Origin: DATCJA01 sp963734635
GTDB taxonomy: Bacteria; Acidobacteriota; Vicinamibacteria; Vicinamibacterales; UBA2999
Direction: 5' to 3'
DNA: 64,000 nt
Assembly: GCA_963734635.1 (NCBI GenBank)
Contig: CAVTIA010000010.1
Span: forward strand, 124,001-188,000
Shown here piece after piece: positions 43,185 through 52,300 of the stretch. Each line of letters begins with the position of its first letter. Position 1 is the stretch's first letter. Position numbers and translations under genes: made by a program. The notes beneath the pieces were generated by a model. That model searched no databases. It was not told the origin of the DNA and saw nothing but the letters and a program-made list of their open reading frames with translations.

Positions 43185-45581
43185 ATGCTTCGCCGCGCCG
43201 TTCTTCTCATAGTTCTCGCTGTCTTCACGTTCGCCTTTTCACCTCTCTCCGCCGCCGCACAGGTCGGGGCAGCGTCGTTGATCGGACAGGTCATCGATGA
43301 GACTGGCGCCGCAGTTCCCGGCGTCCTGATTACCGTCCGCAGGTCATCGACGGCGAGCGACTGGCGCATCGAGTCCAGCAGTGAAGGAGCGTTCTCGATT
43401 TCAGAGCTCGCAGCCGGCGATTACGAAATCACGGCGATGAGCGCCGGGTTCGCCGTGGCGGTTCAGCGCGTCTCGTTGCGTCCGGGCGAAGTCCGTCGTA
43501 TTCCACTTCAATTGCGCGTTGGCGGCTTGACCGAAGACGTCGTTGTCGTCGCCGCAGAGATCGCGGGCAGTCACGAGCGGCTGCGTCGTCTGCCCGGCTC
43601 CGTGGACATCGTCGACCGCGAGACGCTGGAGAAGAGCCGCGTGATGACGACCAACGATGCCTTGAGAAAAGTCGCAGGTGTGCACGTCCGCGACGAGGAG
43701 GGATTCGGGCTGCGGCCGAACATCGGCATCCGCGGTCTGAATCCAACGCGCGCGAACAAGGTTTTGCTCCTCGAAGACGGCATCCTGCTGACCTACGCAC
43801 CTTACGGTGATAACGCGACCTATTACCACCCTCCGATCGACCGTTTCGAGCGCATCGAGGTACTCAAGGGCGGCGCGCAGATCGCGTATGGTCCTCAGAC
43901 GATCGCGGGTGCCATCAATTACGTCACACCGAAGCCACCGGCGCAGAGAGCAGGCTCGGTAATCCTCACCGGCGGCAATCGCGACTACTTCAATGGCCAC
44001 GGTTCATATGGCGCGACTGTCGGCCGCACTGGATTCCTGATCGATTACATGCGGAAGCAAGGGGAGGGCTCGCGCGAGAACTTGAATTTCCGGCTCAACG
44101 ATGTGAACGGCAAGGTCGTGCAGACCGTCGGTGCCGGCCAGACGCTGACCCTTCGCGCGAATTACTACAGCGAGGACTCGAACGTCACGTACTCCGGGCT
44201 TCGGCAGGACGAGTACCTCGCCAATCCTCGTGCCAATCCGTTCAGGAACGATTTCTTCTATGCGGATCGCTACGGTGCTTCAGCGACGCATGCATTCGCC
44301 GTGAGCGGCGATCTTGCCATCACGACCCATCTGTATTGGAACTCTTTCCGACGGCACTGGTGGCGGCAGTCGAGCAATTCTGCCCAGCGGCCAAATGACT
44401 TCGCAGATCCCCTCTGCGCGAGCATGGCAAACCTCAATACGACATGCGGCAACGAAGGGCGACTGCGCGAGTACTCCGTCTGGGGCATCGAACCCCGCAT
44501 CAGCATGCATCATCGGATCTTCGGGATCTCGAGCGAGACAGATTTCGGCGTGCGCGCGCATTTTGAACACCAGGACCGGTTGCAAAGAAATGGATCAACA
44601 CCGACGGCGCGCTCGGGCGACCTCGTCGAGAGCAACGTCCGCACGAACGACGCGTACGCGAGCTTCGTTCAGAACTCGTTCCTTTTTGGCGGGTGGACGG
44701 TCACCCCAGGCATCCGGCTCGAGCACGTGCGCTTCGAACGGACCAACCGGCTGGCCAATGCCGGCGCGGGTGTCACCGGCGACACGGAGCTGACCCGCAT
44801 CATTCCGGGAATCGGCGTGTCGCATACAACCGGAGAACAGGTTACGGTCTTCGGCGGAGTCCATCGCGGTTTCGCGCCGCCTCGCACCGAAGACATTATT
44901 TCGAACACCGGTGGCGTCATCGACCTCGATCCCGAGCTGAGTTGGAACTACGAGGCGGGAGTTCGGAGCACGATGCGACCCGGAGTGAGCGTGGACGCCA
45001 CGTTCTTCCGCATGGATTATGAGAACCAGGTCATCCCGGCGAGCCTGGCCGGCGGCGTCGGAGCCACACTGACCAATGGCGGTGCGACGTTACATCAGGG
45101 CATTGAACTAAGAGCGCAGATCGACACCGCGCCGATCATCGGATCGTCGCACGACGCATACCTCCGTCTTGCGTACACATACCTACCCATCGCGGAGTTC
45201 AGCGGGACACGTTTCAGCAACATCCCGGGCTTTGGCCTGGTTAGCGTGAGCGGGAACCGGCTGCCTTACGCCCCGGAGCAGGTTGTCTCCATCGGTGTTG
45301 GGTACGCTCGCGGCCCGATTGATCTGCTCCTCGAAGCGGTGCGAACGAGCGATCAGTTCGGCGATGATCTCAATACAGTGGCTCCCACGCCTGACGGGCA
45401 GCGCGGGTTGCTTCCCGGGTACACCGTCTGGAACACCGCCCTGAATTACATGGTCGCCCGCGCAACTTTGTTTCTCACTGTGAAGAATCTGCGGGACGAG
45501 CTGTTTATCGTCGACCGCACGCGCGGGATACTCCCTGGCAGCCCCCGGCTCGTCCAGGCGGGCGTCAAGTTCGCATTTTGA
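43185..45581 (+). CDS. FecA-like TonB-dependent receptor with carboxypeptidase-regulatory-like domain
   Basis: A 798-residue outer-membrane receptor. Signal peptide (AVLLIVLAVFTFAFSPLS), then the regulatory-like beta-sandwich (GQVIDETGAAVPGVLITVRR), the plug (TTNDALRKVAGVHVRDEEGF, RPNIGIRGLNPTRANKVLLL, ERIEVLKGGAQIAYGPQT) and the barrel ending VQAGVKFAF, with the terminal Phe used for outer-membrane insertion. The plug sequence is like ferric-dicitrate/siderophore receptors, and a Fur-like operator precedes it. Start ATG 43185 has CAGGAG upstream. There is no fecIR or ABC importer near; a helix-hairpin-helix protein gene follows in 15 bases. Confidence 0.88.
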   Translation: MLRRAVLLIVLAVFTFAFSPLSAAAQVGAASLIGQVIDETGAAVPGVLITVRRSSTASDWRIESSSEGAFSISELAAGDYEITAMSAGFAVAVQRVSLRPGEVRRIPLQLRVGGLTEDVVVVAAEIAGSHERLRRLPGSVDIVDRETLEKSRVMTTNDALRKVAGVHVRDEEGFGLRPNIGIRGLNPTRANKVLLLEDGILLTYAPYGDNATYYHPPIDRFERIEVLKGGAQIAYGPQTIAGAINYVTPKPPAQRAGSVILTGGNRDYFNGHGSYGATVGRTGFLIDYMRKQGEGSRENLNFRLNDVNGKVVQTVGAGQTLTLRANYYSEDSNVTYSGLRQDEYLANPRANPFRNDFFYADRYGASATHAFAVSGDLAITTHLYWNSFRRHWWRQSSNSAQRPNDFADPLCASMANLNTTCGNEGRLREYSVWGIEPRISMHHRIFGISSETDFGVRAHFEHQDRLQRNGSTPTARSGDLVESNVRTNDAYASFVQNSFLFGGWTVTPGIRLEHVRFERTNRLANAGAGVTGDTELTRIIPGIGVSHTTGEQVTVFGGVHRGFAPPRTEDIISNTGGVIDLDPELSWNYEAGVRSTMRPGVSVDATFFRMDYENQVIPASLAGGVGATLTNGGATLHQGIELRAQIDTAPIIGSSHDAYLRLAYTYLPIAEFSGTRFSNIPGFGLVSVSGNRLPYAPEQVVSIGVGYARGPIDLLLEAVRTSDQFGDDLNTVAPTPDGQRGLLPGYTVWNTALNYMVARATLFLTVKNLRDELFIVDRTRGILPGSPRLVQAGVKFAF

Positions 45582-45596
45582 GACTGGAGGCGCGGC

Positions 45597-46226
45597 ATGA
45601 CTCGGTTGATATTCTGTGCGGTCGTCGTGGCATTGCTGATGCCAGGGGAGGCGCACGGGCAGGCCGGACGACGAGGTGATGTGCTGGACGCGAACACCGC
45701 GTCCGAAAAGGATCTGCTCTCCGTGCCTGGCATGACTCCGATGCTTACGAAGGATATTCTCGGCCGTCGTCCTTTTCTCACCATGATCGAGCTCGATAAG
45801 TTACTGGCTGCCTCGCTCTCCCCAGAGCAACGGGGGAACGTATATCGGCGCTTATTCGTCCAGATCAACCTGAACACCGCGTCGGACGCCGAGATTCTGC
45901 TCATTCCCGGGTTGGGTAATCGCATGCTGCACGAATTCCAGGAGTACCGGCCCTACCGGGCGCTGGCACAGTTCCGGCGCGAGATCGGCAAGTACGTCGA
46001 CGACAAGGAGGTGGCGCGACTCGAACAGTACGTGTTCGTGCCGATCGACCTGAACACCGCGACCGACGCCGATATCCTCACCATCCCGGGCATGGGGCAA
46101 CGCATGCTGCGCGAGTTCAAGGAGTATCGGCCGTACAAGGCGATGCAACAGTTCCGGCGGGAAATCGGGAAGTACGTCGACGACAAGGAAGTCGCCCGGC
46201 TCGAGCGATACGTCACAATCAACTGA
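45597..46226 (+). CDS. Exported protein with three helix-hairpin-helix (ComEA-like) repeats
   Basis: A 209-residue protein with a signal peptide (IFCAVVVALLMPGEAHG) and three repeats of a roughly 60-residue unit. Repeat 1 (from about residue 28) is divergent; repeats 2 and 3 (about residues 88-148 and 149-208) are nearly identical and carry INLNTASDAEILLIPGLG or IDLNTATDADILTIPGMG, then QFRREIGKYVDDKEVARLE. The LNTA-xx-xx-L-xIPGxG core is the ComEA-type helix-hairpin-helix that binds DNA. In this place, behind a metal receptor and exported, a DNA-uptake role is possible but unproven. TGGAGG lies 6 bases before the ATG. Confidence 0.85.
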   Translation: MTRLIFCAVVVALLMPGEAHGQAGRRGDVLDANTASEKDLLSVPGMTPMLTKDILGRRPFLTMIELDKLLAASLSPEQRGNVYRRLFVQINLNTASDAEILLIPGLGNRMLHEFQEYRPYRALAQFRREIGKYVDDKEVARLEQYVFVPIDLNTATDADILTIPGMGQRMLREFKEYRPYKAMQQFRREIGKYVDDKEVARLERYVTIN

Positions 46227-46241
46227 GCGGCTGGAATCCCG

Positions 46242-46667
46242 ATGGATCATGAACCCAGGCTCGATACGACTCGACGGATGCTTGGAGCGATTTTCCTGTT
46301 CGGATCATTTGGTACAAGCGCAGAGCTCATGCTGATGGGCCACACCGAGGGCGTATGGCAAAACGTCCCGCTCGTCCTCATCGCAATCGGGTGCGGCACG
46401 CTCGGACTGGTGGCGCTCAAGCCGGGCATGACCCAGTTACGGGCGTTCCAGCTTGTGCTGATTCTGTTCGTGGTCAGCGGCGTTGCAGGCGTGTTGCTGC
46501 ACTACAAGGGGAACACTGAATTCGAGCTGGAGCTCAATCCCGATTTGTCAGGAGTCGCACTCTTCAGCGAATCGATGAGAGGCGCAACTCCGGCGCTGGC
46601 CCCCGGCACGATGATCCTGCTCGGGGCGCTCGGATTCGGCTACGCCTACCTCATCGGACGGGAATAA
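46242..46667 (+). CDS. Small four-helix membrane protein
   Basis: A 141-residue integral membrane protein with about four hydrophobic helices (LGAIFLFGSFGTSAELML, VPLVLIAIGCGTLGLVAL, FQLVLILFVVSGVAGVLLHY, MILLGALGFGYAYLIG). I do not know the family. It follows the helix-hairpin-helix gene by 15 bases and probably belongs to the same iron-controlled message. Its last 17 bases overlap the end of the convergent Mrp gene. Confidence 0.75.
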   Translation: MDHEPRLDTTRRMLGAIFLFGSFGTSAELMLMGHTEGVWQNVPLVLIAIGCGTLGLVALKPGMTQLRAFQLVLILFVVSGVAGVLLHYKGNTEFELELNPDLSGVALFSESMRGATPALAPGTMILLGALGFGYAYLIGRE

Positions 46668-47751
46668 GCGGAATCTTCCCTTTGTTGGCCTCGGCCACCT
46701 TGTGGGCCGCGATCGACAGCTGCGCAGCCGTGCGCTCCGCCAGCGTGAAGAACGCGCGTCCGGCCGGGGACCCCGGTTCGCTTGTGACCAGCGGCGTTCC
46801 CGTGTCACTTCCCTCACGAATAGGCTGATAAACGGGAAGCCGGCCGAGGAAGGGGACTTCCATCTGCTGCGCGAGCGCTTCTCCGCCACCGTATCCGAAG
46901 ATGTCTGCTTCGTGGTGGCAGTTCGGGCAGGCGTAATAGCTCATGTTCTCGACGATGCCGAGCGGCTGGATATTGAGCTTCTGATACATCCGAACGGCAC
47001 GGCGGGTATCGGCGAGTGACACCTGCTGGGGCGTGGTCACGAGAATGGCGCCCGCCACCGGCACTGTCTGACTGAGGCTCAGTGCAACGTCACCAGTTCC
47101 CGGCGGCATGTCCACGATCAGGTAGTCGAGATCGCGCCACGCGACGTCGCGGAAGAACTGCTGGATTGCGCTGTGCAGCATGGGTCCGCGCCAGATCACG
47201 GGGGCATCTTCGCCGGTCAGAAAGCCCATCGAGACCACCTGCAGGCCATATTTTTCGGCCGGTACGATGCGCTGGCCATCGGTCGTGAGCTGGGTTTGCA
47301 GGCCCATCATGATGGGAACGTTGGGCCCGTAGATGTCGCCGTCGAGAATGCCAACGCGGCTTCCGTACTTGACGAGGGCCAGGGCAAGGTTGACCGCGAC
47401 AGTGGTCTTGCCGACACCTCCTTTTCCCGCACCAACGGCGACGACGTTCTTGACTCCCGGCAGCGGGGTCCGGCCCGTTTCGGGCGCCGACACAGAGCGA
47501 ACGTTCGCGGTCATCCGGACATCAACGTTGGTGACGCCCGGCAACGCGCGCACCGCGGCCGCAGCCTGGTCGCGCATCTGGTCTTTCACAGGACACGCCG
47601 GCGTTGTCAGCTCGATTGTGAACGCGACGCTTCCGCCGTCGATCGTCACGTCCTTGACGAACCCGAGGGAAACGATGTCGCGCCGCAGGTCGGGATCGGT
47701 GACGACCTTCAAGGCGCCGAGAACGGCATCGCGATTCAGGGTTGGGGGCAT
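46651..47751 (-). CDS. mrp: Mrp/NBP35-family iron-sulfur carrier ATPase
   Basis: A 366-residue P-loop ATPase (ApbC/Mrp/NBP35) that carries and delivers Fe-S clusters in the cytoplasm. Residues 1-85 are the MIP18/DUF59 domain (VTDPDLRRDIVSLGFVKDV, LTTPACPVKDQ). The ATPase has the deviant Walker A GAGKGGVGKTTVAVNLALAL, DGDIYGPNVPIMMGL, YLIVDMPPGTGDVALSLSQ and the cluster-binding CxxC in MSYYACPNCHHEADIFG. All key residues are present. Single gene with a REP-like pair upstream. Confidence 0.95.
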   Translation of the reverse strand: MPPTLNRDAVLGALKVVTDPDLRRDIVSLGFVKDVTIDGGSVAFTIELTTPACPVKDQMRDQAAAAVRALPGVTNVDVRMTANVRSVSAPETGRTPLPGVKNVVAVGAGKGGVGKTTVAVNLALALVKYGSRVGILDGDIYGPNVPIMMGLQTQLTTDGQRIVPAEKYGLQVVSMGFLTGEDAPVIWRGPMLHSAIQQFFRDVAWRDLDYLIVDMPPGTGDVALSLSQTVPVAGAILVTTPQQVSLADTRRAVRMYQKLNIQPLGIVENMSYYACPNCHHEADIFGYGGGEALAQQMEVPFLGRLPVYQPIREGSDTGTPLVTSEPGSPAGRAFFTLAERTAAQLSIAAHKVAEANKGKIPLIPVR

Positions 47752-47783
47752 CCTGTCTATCTTATCGCGCGAATCCGGTGCCG

Positions 47784-47858
47784 GTCTGGCTGAAGCCAGA
47801 CACTACGTGCGCGTGGCTACGACGTACGCGTGTACGTAGTGTCCGGCTTTAGCCGGAC
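47784..47858. repeat. Head-to-head pair of REP-like palindromes
   Basis: GTCTGGC-TGAA-GCCAGAC with tail actacgtgcg is followed by cgtgtacgtagt and an inverted GTCCGGC-TTTA-GCCGGAC. The first stem differs from the others at two paired positions, a compensated change. It lies between two minus-strand genes. Confidence 0.85.
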
Positions 47859-47876
47859 CCGCGGGGCGCCCGACCG

Positions 47877-48269
47877 CTAGGCGTGCTGGGCGGCGCCAGG
47901 CTCGAACAACCGCCGGCCGTCGTTGGTGAGCAGAATCCAGAGCGCATACGCTCCGAGGGCGGTACCGAAGGGAAAGACCAGGAGATTGACGAAGGCCAAT
48001 CCGAGCATGACGGCCCGGCCAAGCGGACTGCGCCGGCGCAGGAGAGTGGCCACCCAGATGTGAGCCATGCCCCAGAGCAGCGAAAAGATTCCTATCGATA
48101 CGAACACGGCCGCGGTCAGCCCGGCCGCGAACGACACGGTTTCAGCGTCGGGGTCGCCAACGAGCGCCAGGGCACCGATCGCCAGCAGGAGCATCGACAG
48201 GCCGACCAGCGTCGACAGCGCTCCCCAGATGCTCGCCAGGATGCCGAGAAGCCTGACGTGGCGTTCCAC
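47877..48269 (-). CDS. Four-helix membrane protein, 130 residues
   Basis: A GTG-started integral membrane protein with four hydrophobic helices (LLGILASIWGALSTLVGL, ALALVG to AAVFVSIGIFSLLWGM, AVMLGLAFVNLLVFPFG and GAYALWILLT). The spacing resembles small bacterial inner-membrane proteins without known function. It comes 24 bases after the DnaJ-zinc-finger-like gene on the same strand. Confidence 0.7.
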   Translation of the reverse strand: MERHVRLLGILASIWGALSTLVGLSMLLLAIGALALVGDPDAETVSFAAGLTAAVFVSIGIFSLLWGMAHIWVATLLRRRSPLGRAVMLGLAFVNLLVFPFGTALGAYALWILLTNDGRRLFEPGAAQHA

Positions 48270-48293
48270 AGACTAGCGAGGCTCCACCTCAGG

Positions 48294-48749
48294 CTATGCA
48301 ACGAGAACGCAGAGCTCGACTCGGGTGGGCGGATCGTGACGCGGGATGAGCGTGAAGTTGAAGCGGGCGCCGTCGGATACGCCCGCCGGCACTGCCACGT
48401 GCAGGTGATGATGGCGCAGCTCTGCCCCGCTGCCGTTGCAGCAGACGCACCGCTCAGTCCACGTTTCTCCGCGCCCGCCGCACTCGCGGCACGTCGCGGA
48501 GACGGGTACTTCGAGCGGCACCGTGGCCCCTTCGCGTGCTTCGTGCCGCGTGAGCTGGATGGTCGCGCTCAGTGGCGCGGTCCGCTCGTCGCCGAGAAAC
48601 GATCGCCGCATGCGGTCGACTGCCGGTGCCACCGACGGGAAGTCGACGACGACTTCATCCGCGAAGCAGTCCGTATCGACGCGGGTCTCCCCACCGCCAG
48701 AAATGACGAGGGAATTCCTTCCGAACGAACGGAACGCGCGACCGCTCAT
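48294..48749 (-). CDS. DnaJ-type zinc-finger protein lacking a J domain
   Basis: A 151-residue protein. After a variable N-terminus it has TIQLTRHEAREGATVPLEVP, like the first beta-domain of DnaJ C-terminal fragments, and two CxxCxGxG-type elements, CRECGGRG and CVCCNGSG, which would bind one zinc; DnaJ has four and binds two. It then has LHVAVPAGVSDGARFNFTL, again DnaJ-like. There is no HPD motif or J helix. It could be a substrate-binding chaperone fragment or an adaptor for a separate J protein. It lies between the zinc-ribbon gene and a small membrane protein. Confidence 0.7.
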   Translation of the reverse strand: MSGRAFRSFGRNSLVISGGGETRVDTDCFADEVVVDFPSVAPAVDRMRRSFLGDERTAPLSATIQLTRHEAREGATVPLEVPVSATCRECGGRGETWTERCVCCNGSGAELRHHHLHVAVPAGVSDGARFNFTLIPRHDPPTRVELCVLVA

Positions 48750-48835
48750 TGAACTGTAGGTACCTTAGGGATCGTCAGGCGAGAAGTCAACCTTGCCTGC
48801 AGCCGCAGGCCGGGCAGGAACTGGACCGAAGGCGT

Positions 48836-49057
48836 TTATCGTGCGCCGAGCGTCAGCAGCAATTCCTTGCGGAGGGCGTCATCCATCTCCTCGAGGTTCA
48901 GCGGTGTTTCACACTCGTCGCACAGCACCTCGAGTACCGCCGGCCGACCTTCTTCCGAAACTTCGACGCGCGAATCGTCCAGATGCACGACATGCATTTG
49001 AAGCGTCTTCACGAGGAAGTTCTGGTCGTTCCCACAATTGGGGCAGGTCAGCGACAC
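48836..49057 (-). CDS. Small zinc-ribbon protein
   Basis: A 73-residue protein with two CxxC pairs, LTCPNCGNDQNFLVKTL at the start and LCDECETPLNLEEM in the middle, forming a zinc ribbon. Start GTG 49057 has GAGGAG nine bases upstream; an in-frame TTG eight codons earlier is a weaker choice. Such ribbons occur in nucleic-acid-binding or protein-interaction adaptors; the actual partner is unknown. It lies downstream of the AddAB pair on the same strand. Confidence 0.7.
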   Translation of the reverse strand: MSLTCPNCGNDQNFLVKTLQMHVVHLDDSRVEVSEEGRPAVLEVLCDECETPLNLEEMDDALRKELLLTLGAR

Positions 49058-49228
49058 GCGGGTCTCCTCTTTTGTCGTCAACGCAAGCTCCTAGTGAACG
49101 CTGGATTACGTCCTTATTCTCGATTGTAGGAGATGGGATCGGACAGCGCAATGCCGAAAGTGCCGCGCTGCTGGGCTACGGCAGGATTTTCGCGTTTTGA
49201 TGGAAATGGCGGGCAATTTGGCGCGTTT

Positions 49229-49395
49229 TCAGACGAGCGCGGGATACTGGACCGTGTCGCCGATGACCTTCCCGAAAGGGGTGAGCTCGTCCGGCCGGGG
49301 CTTTCGCAGACCTCCAAGGCCGGCGTCGTGCACCTCGAGCAGGGCCAGAAACCTCGTCGGCGGTTCGGCGTCGAATGGCCGATGGTCAGAATCAC
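49229..49395 (-). pseudogene. Possible DUF488-like remnant
   Basis: A GTG overlapping the AddA stop opens VILTIGHSTPN, which matches the start of DUF488 proteins (xxTIGHST). After a one-base change of frame the sequence reads RFLALLEVHDAGLG, as expected for the following helix, then ends at a stop 55 codons in. The conserved remainder of DUF488 is absent. I read it as a decayed or truncated gene; a chance resemblance is possible. The rest of 49058-49228 shows no feature. Confidence 0.35.
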
Positions 49396-52300
49396 GTCAC
49401 TTCTGCCGCGTACACGAGCCGAGCGTCGATCACTGCGCCGGGAAACAGACGCTCGGCGGCCCGCCGATAGAGATCGAGCTGAACCTGATCTTCGTCGCGC
49501 CTGCGTCCCGTTTTGAACTCGAGCACGGTAATCCGGTCAGGTGCCGTGCGAATGAGGCAATCGATCGCCCCACGCACAATGCGGCCATCGACACGCATCG
49601 TGAAGGGCACTTCGTGCAAACACTCGCGATCGGTAAACAGATCACGGATCTCGGGGCGCGCGCAAATCGATCGATAGGCTGCGGCTGCATCCGTTGCCAG
49701 GTCCGCCGCAGAGCCCTCGACGACTGCCTCGGCGGCGTCGTACGCCAGAAGCAGAGGCATCACCGCGTCGGTGCCGATTCCGGCACTGTCGACGGCCGCG
49801 CCATACCGCTGCAGCAACCGGTGAACGAGCGTGCCCGTTAAACGGTGCCACTCGCTGCTCTTTGACCACGATCTCCGGCTCGGGGTCAGCGTGTCACCGC
49901 GCTCGAGGAGTGACGCGACCGTCTGAGGACCGGGACTCGTGTCCAGTAAAGGAGCAAAATCCGACGTCACGGGCGCGAGCGCGCGCACTTCCGCGGAGGC
50001 CGCCACGACGGCATCCTCATCGAGCAACTCGTTCGAGCACATCCGGAACCGATGCACCGTACGGGACGATGCCCGCCACTCCCGCCGGTCGGAACCGCCG
50101 GACCCAAGCTGTTGCAGTAACGACGGCGGCATCACCTCAGCCAGGCTGCCGCGCGATGGTGCGACCTGCCCGTCCTTCAGCGTGCTGGCCAGGTAGAGCC
50201 GATCCCGCGCCCGCGTGAGGGCTACGTAAACGAGGCGCTTCGTCTCCTCGCGCTCTCGAGCAGCCAGCCGCTCGTCCGTCTCGGGCTGGAAGTCGCCGAC
50301 GGCAACCGATGCGGCCTGCTCGTGTCCGTCGGGTGACCAGCGTACGGGATTACGCCGGTTCCCTGTGCCTCTTGCCAGGTTGACGACGAAGACGACTGGA
50401 AATTCGAGACCCTTTGAGGCGTGCACCGTCATCAGGTTGACGGCATCGAGCGCATCGATGGTCGCATTCGACTCGTCTCCGACGGCCACCCGATCGAGAT
50501 GGTCCGCCACACGGGCGAGCGTCGCATACCCGCGGTTCTGCAGGCGCCGAAGCAGCGCCCGGAGCTTCTTCAAGTTCTCTCGCGCCTGCTTGAACCGGTC
50601 GCCGCGCAACTCGAGTGCATAGGCGGCTTCCGTGAGAATGCTGTCGACGAGCTCAGCAGGGCCTATGCGGTCCACCAACGCCCGCCATCGCGCCGTGGAC
50701 GCCCGAGCCTCAGTAAGTGCCGCCGCATCCGTCGGGTCCAGGCATGCGAACGCAGAAGGAATGGCGTCGGAGAGAAGTGCCCCGGCCAAGTGCGGAGCGA
50801 GTTGTCGAAGGGCGCCGTCCGACAGACCGAACACTCGCGACCGCATCAACGCCGCAGCGCGCAGGTCGGACGCCGGATCGGCCAGATACTGGATGAGCGC
50901 CAGCGCGTCCTTGATTTCGTCTGCGTCAAAGAACCCGAGCCCCTTGTACACGTATGACGGGATGTTGCGGTGCGCCAGTGCCGTCTCGAATTCGCGGTGG
51001 CTTTCGCGGGATCGAAACAGCACCGCAATGTCTCCGGGCCGGACCGGACGGAGCAACCCCGTATCGCGATCGCGCACTTCCGTTCCGGCGTGCAGAAGGC
51101 GCGCAATCTCGCGGGCCGTCATTGCGGCACACTCGTCCGAATCAATGCCCAGGATAATGCCGAGCGGATCGTTGAGCGGATCCGATGCGTTCGGCTCGAT
51201 CGGAAACCGATCGCTTTCTTCGTACTCGAACGCTCCGTCGCCGACCGCCTTGTCCATGTCCTGGCAGACGTCGTTCACGAACGCAAGCAGTGGTGGCACG
51301 GCACGAAAGCTTCGCGAAATAGAGCGCCTGACGTCGCCGTCCGGCCGCAGCCTCCCGATGTGGCGTGCGGCTTCACGCAAAATCGACACGTCGGCGTCGC
51401 GAAACCCGTAAATCGACTGCTTCCGATCGCCGACGATGAAGATCGTCGGCGGAAGCGGTCCGGTCGCCGCCAGGCCGGCGCCCTCTCCCCACGATTGAAC
51501 AAGTAACGAAACCAATTCCCACTGCGCCCGGCTGGTGTCCTGGAACTCGTCTACGAGCACGTGGTGATAACGGGACTCCAGGCGATAACGGCTGCGCGAA
51601 AAATCCTCCATGCGGCGGAGTAGCTCCACCGCACGTTGCACCAGGTCAGAAAAATCAAGGAGGGCGTGTGCCTCGAGCGTTCGGCGGTACTCCGCATCCG
51701 CGATACGGAACATCCGGCGAAGGCCGCGCGAAAGGAGCAAGTTGAGCTCGCGCCTGTACGCCGCATCCACTTTGAGGAAACCCTCGGCATGCTCCACGAC
51801 CAGGGACGTGTGAACGCGCCAGTCAGCGGCGTTCGCAAAGGCTTTCTGGGGATAGGGCGACCTGCTCCGCGGGTTTCCTTCCTGCGTCAGAAAATGCTCG
51901 CGACCCCTGGTGAGCGCAGTCCTCACTGCCTGCGGCGTGATGGAGCCCTCGTGTAGCGACTCGAACAATCGCCGCAGGTTCCGCGCAAACAGCTCGAACG
52001 AAGGCTCGAGAGGGCCGGATTCGATAAACCGGTCGAGTCCGCCCCGCATGGATTCGAACAGCGCAAACAGGGCATCCGCTGCACGGCGGCTCGCCGCGGT
52101 GCAGTCCGCGTTAGAGCCGCCGCGCGCCAGGTAGCGCTGCAGCACGTCGGGCGCCACCAGCCGTCGCTCGAGCAGCGTCGCCAGTGCACCACGAGTGCGC
52201 CGTTCCCCGAGCTGCGCAAATACCAGTGCCAGATACTCGTCGTCACGAGCCGCCGCGCGGCAGATGCGAAGCGTGCGGTCGAGTGCCTCGTCCACGAGCC

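Noticed and set aside
48750..48835. TTG-started 14-codon frame ending in ATGA with the DnaJ-like gene
   Set aside because: Too short, no ribosome site, and it is simply the continuation of frame after the zinc-ribbon stop.
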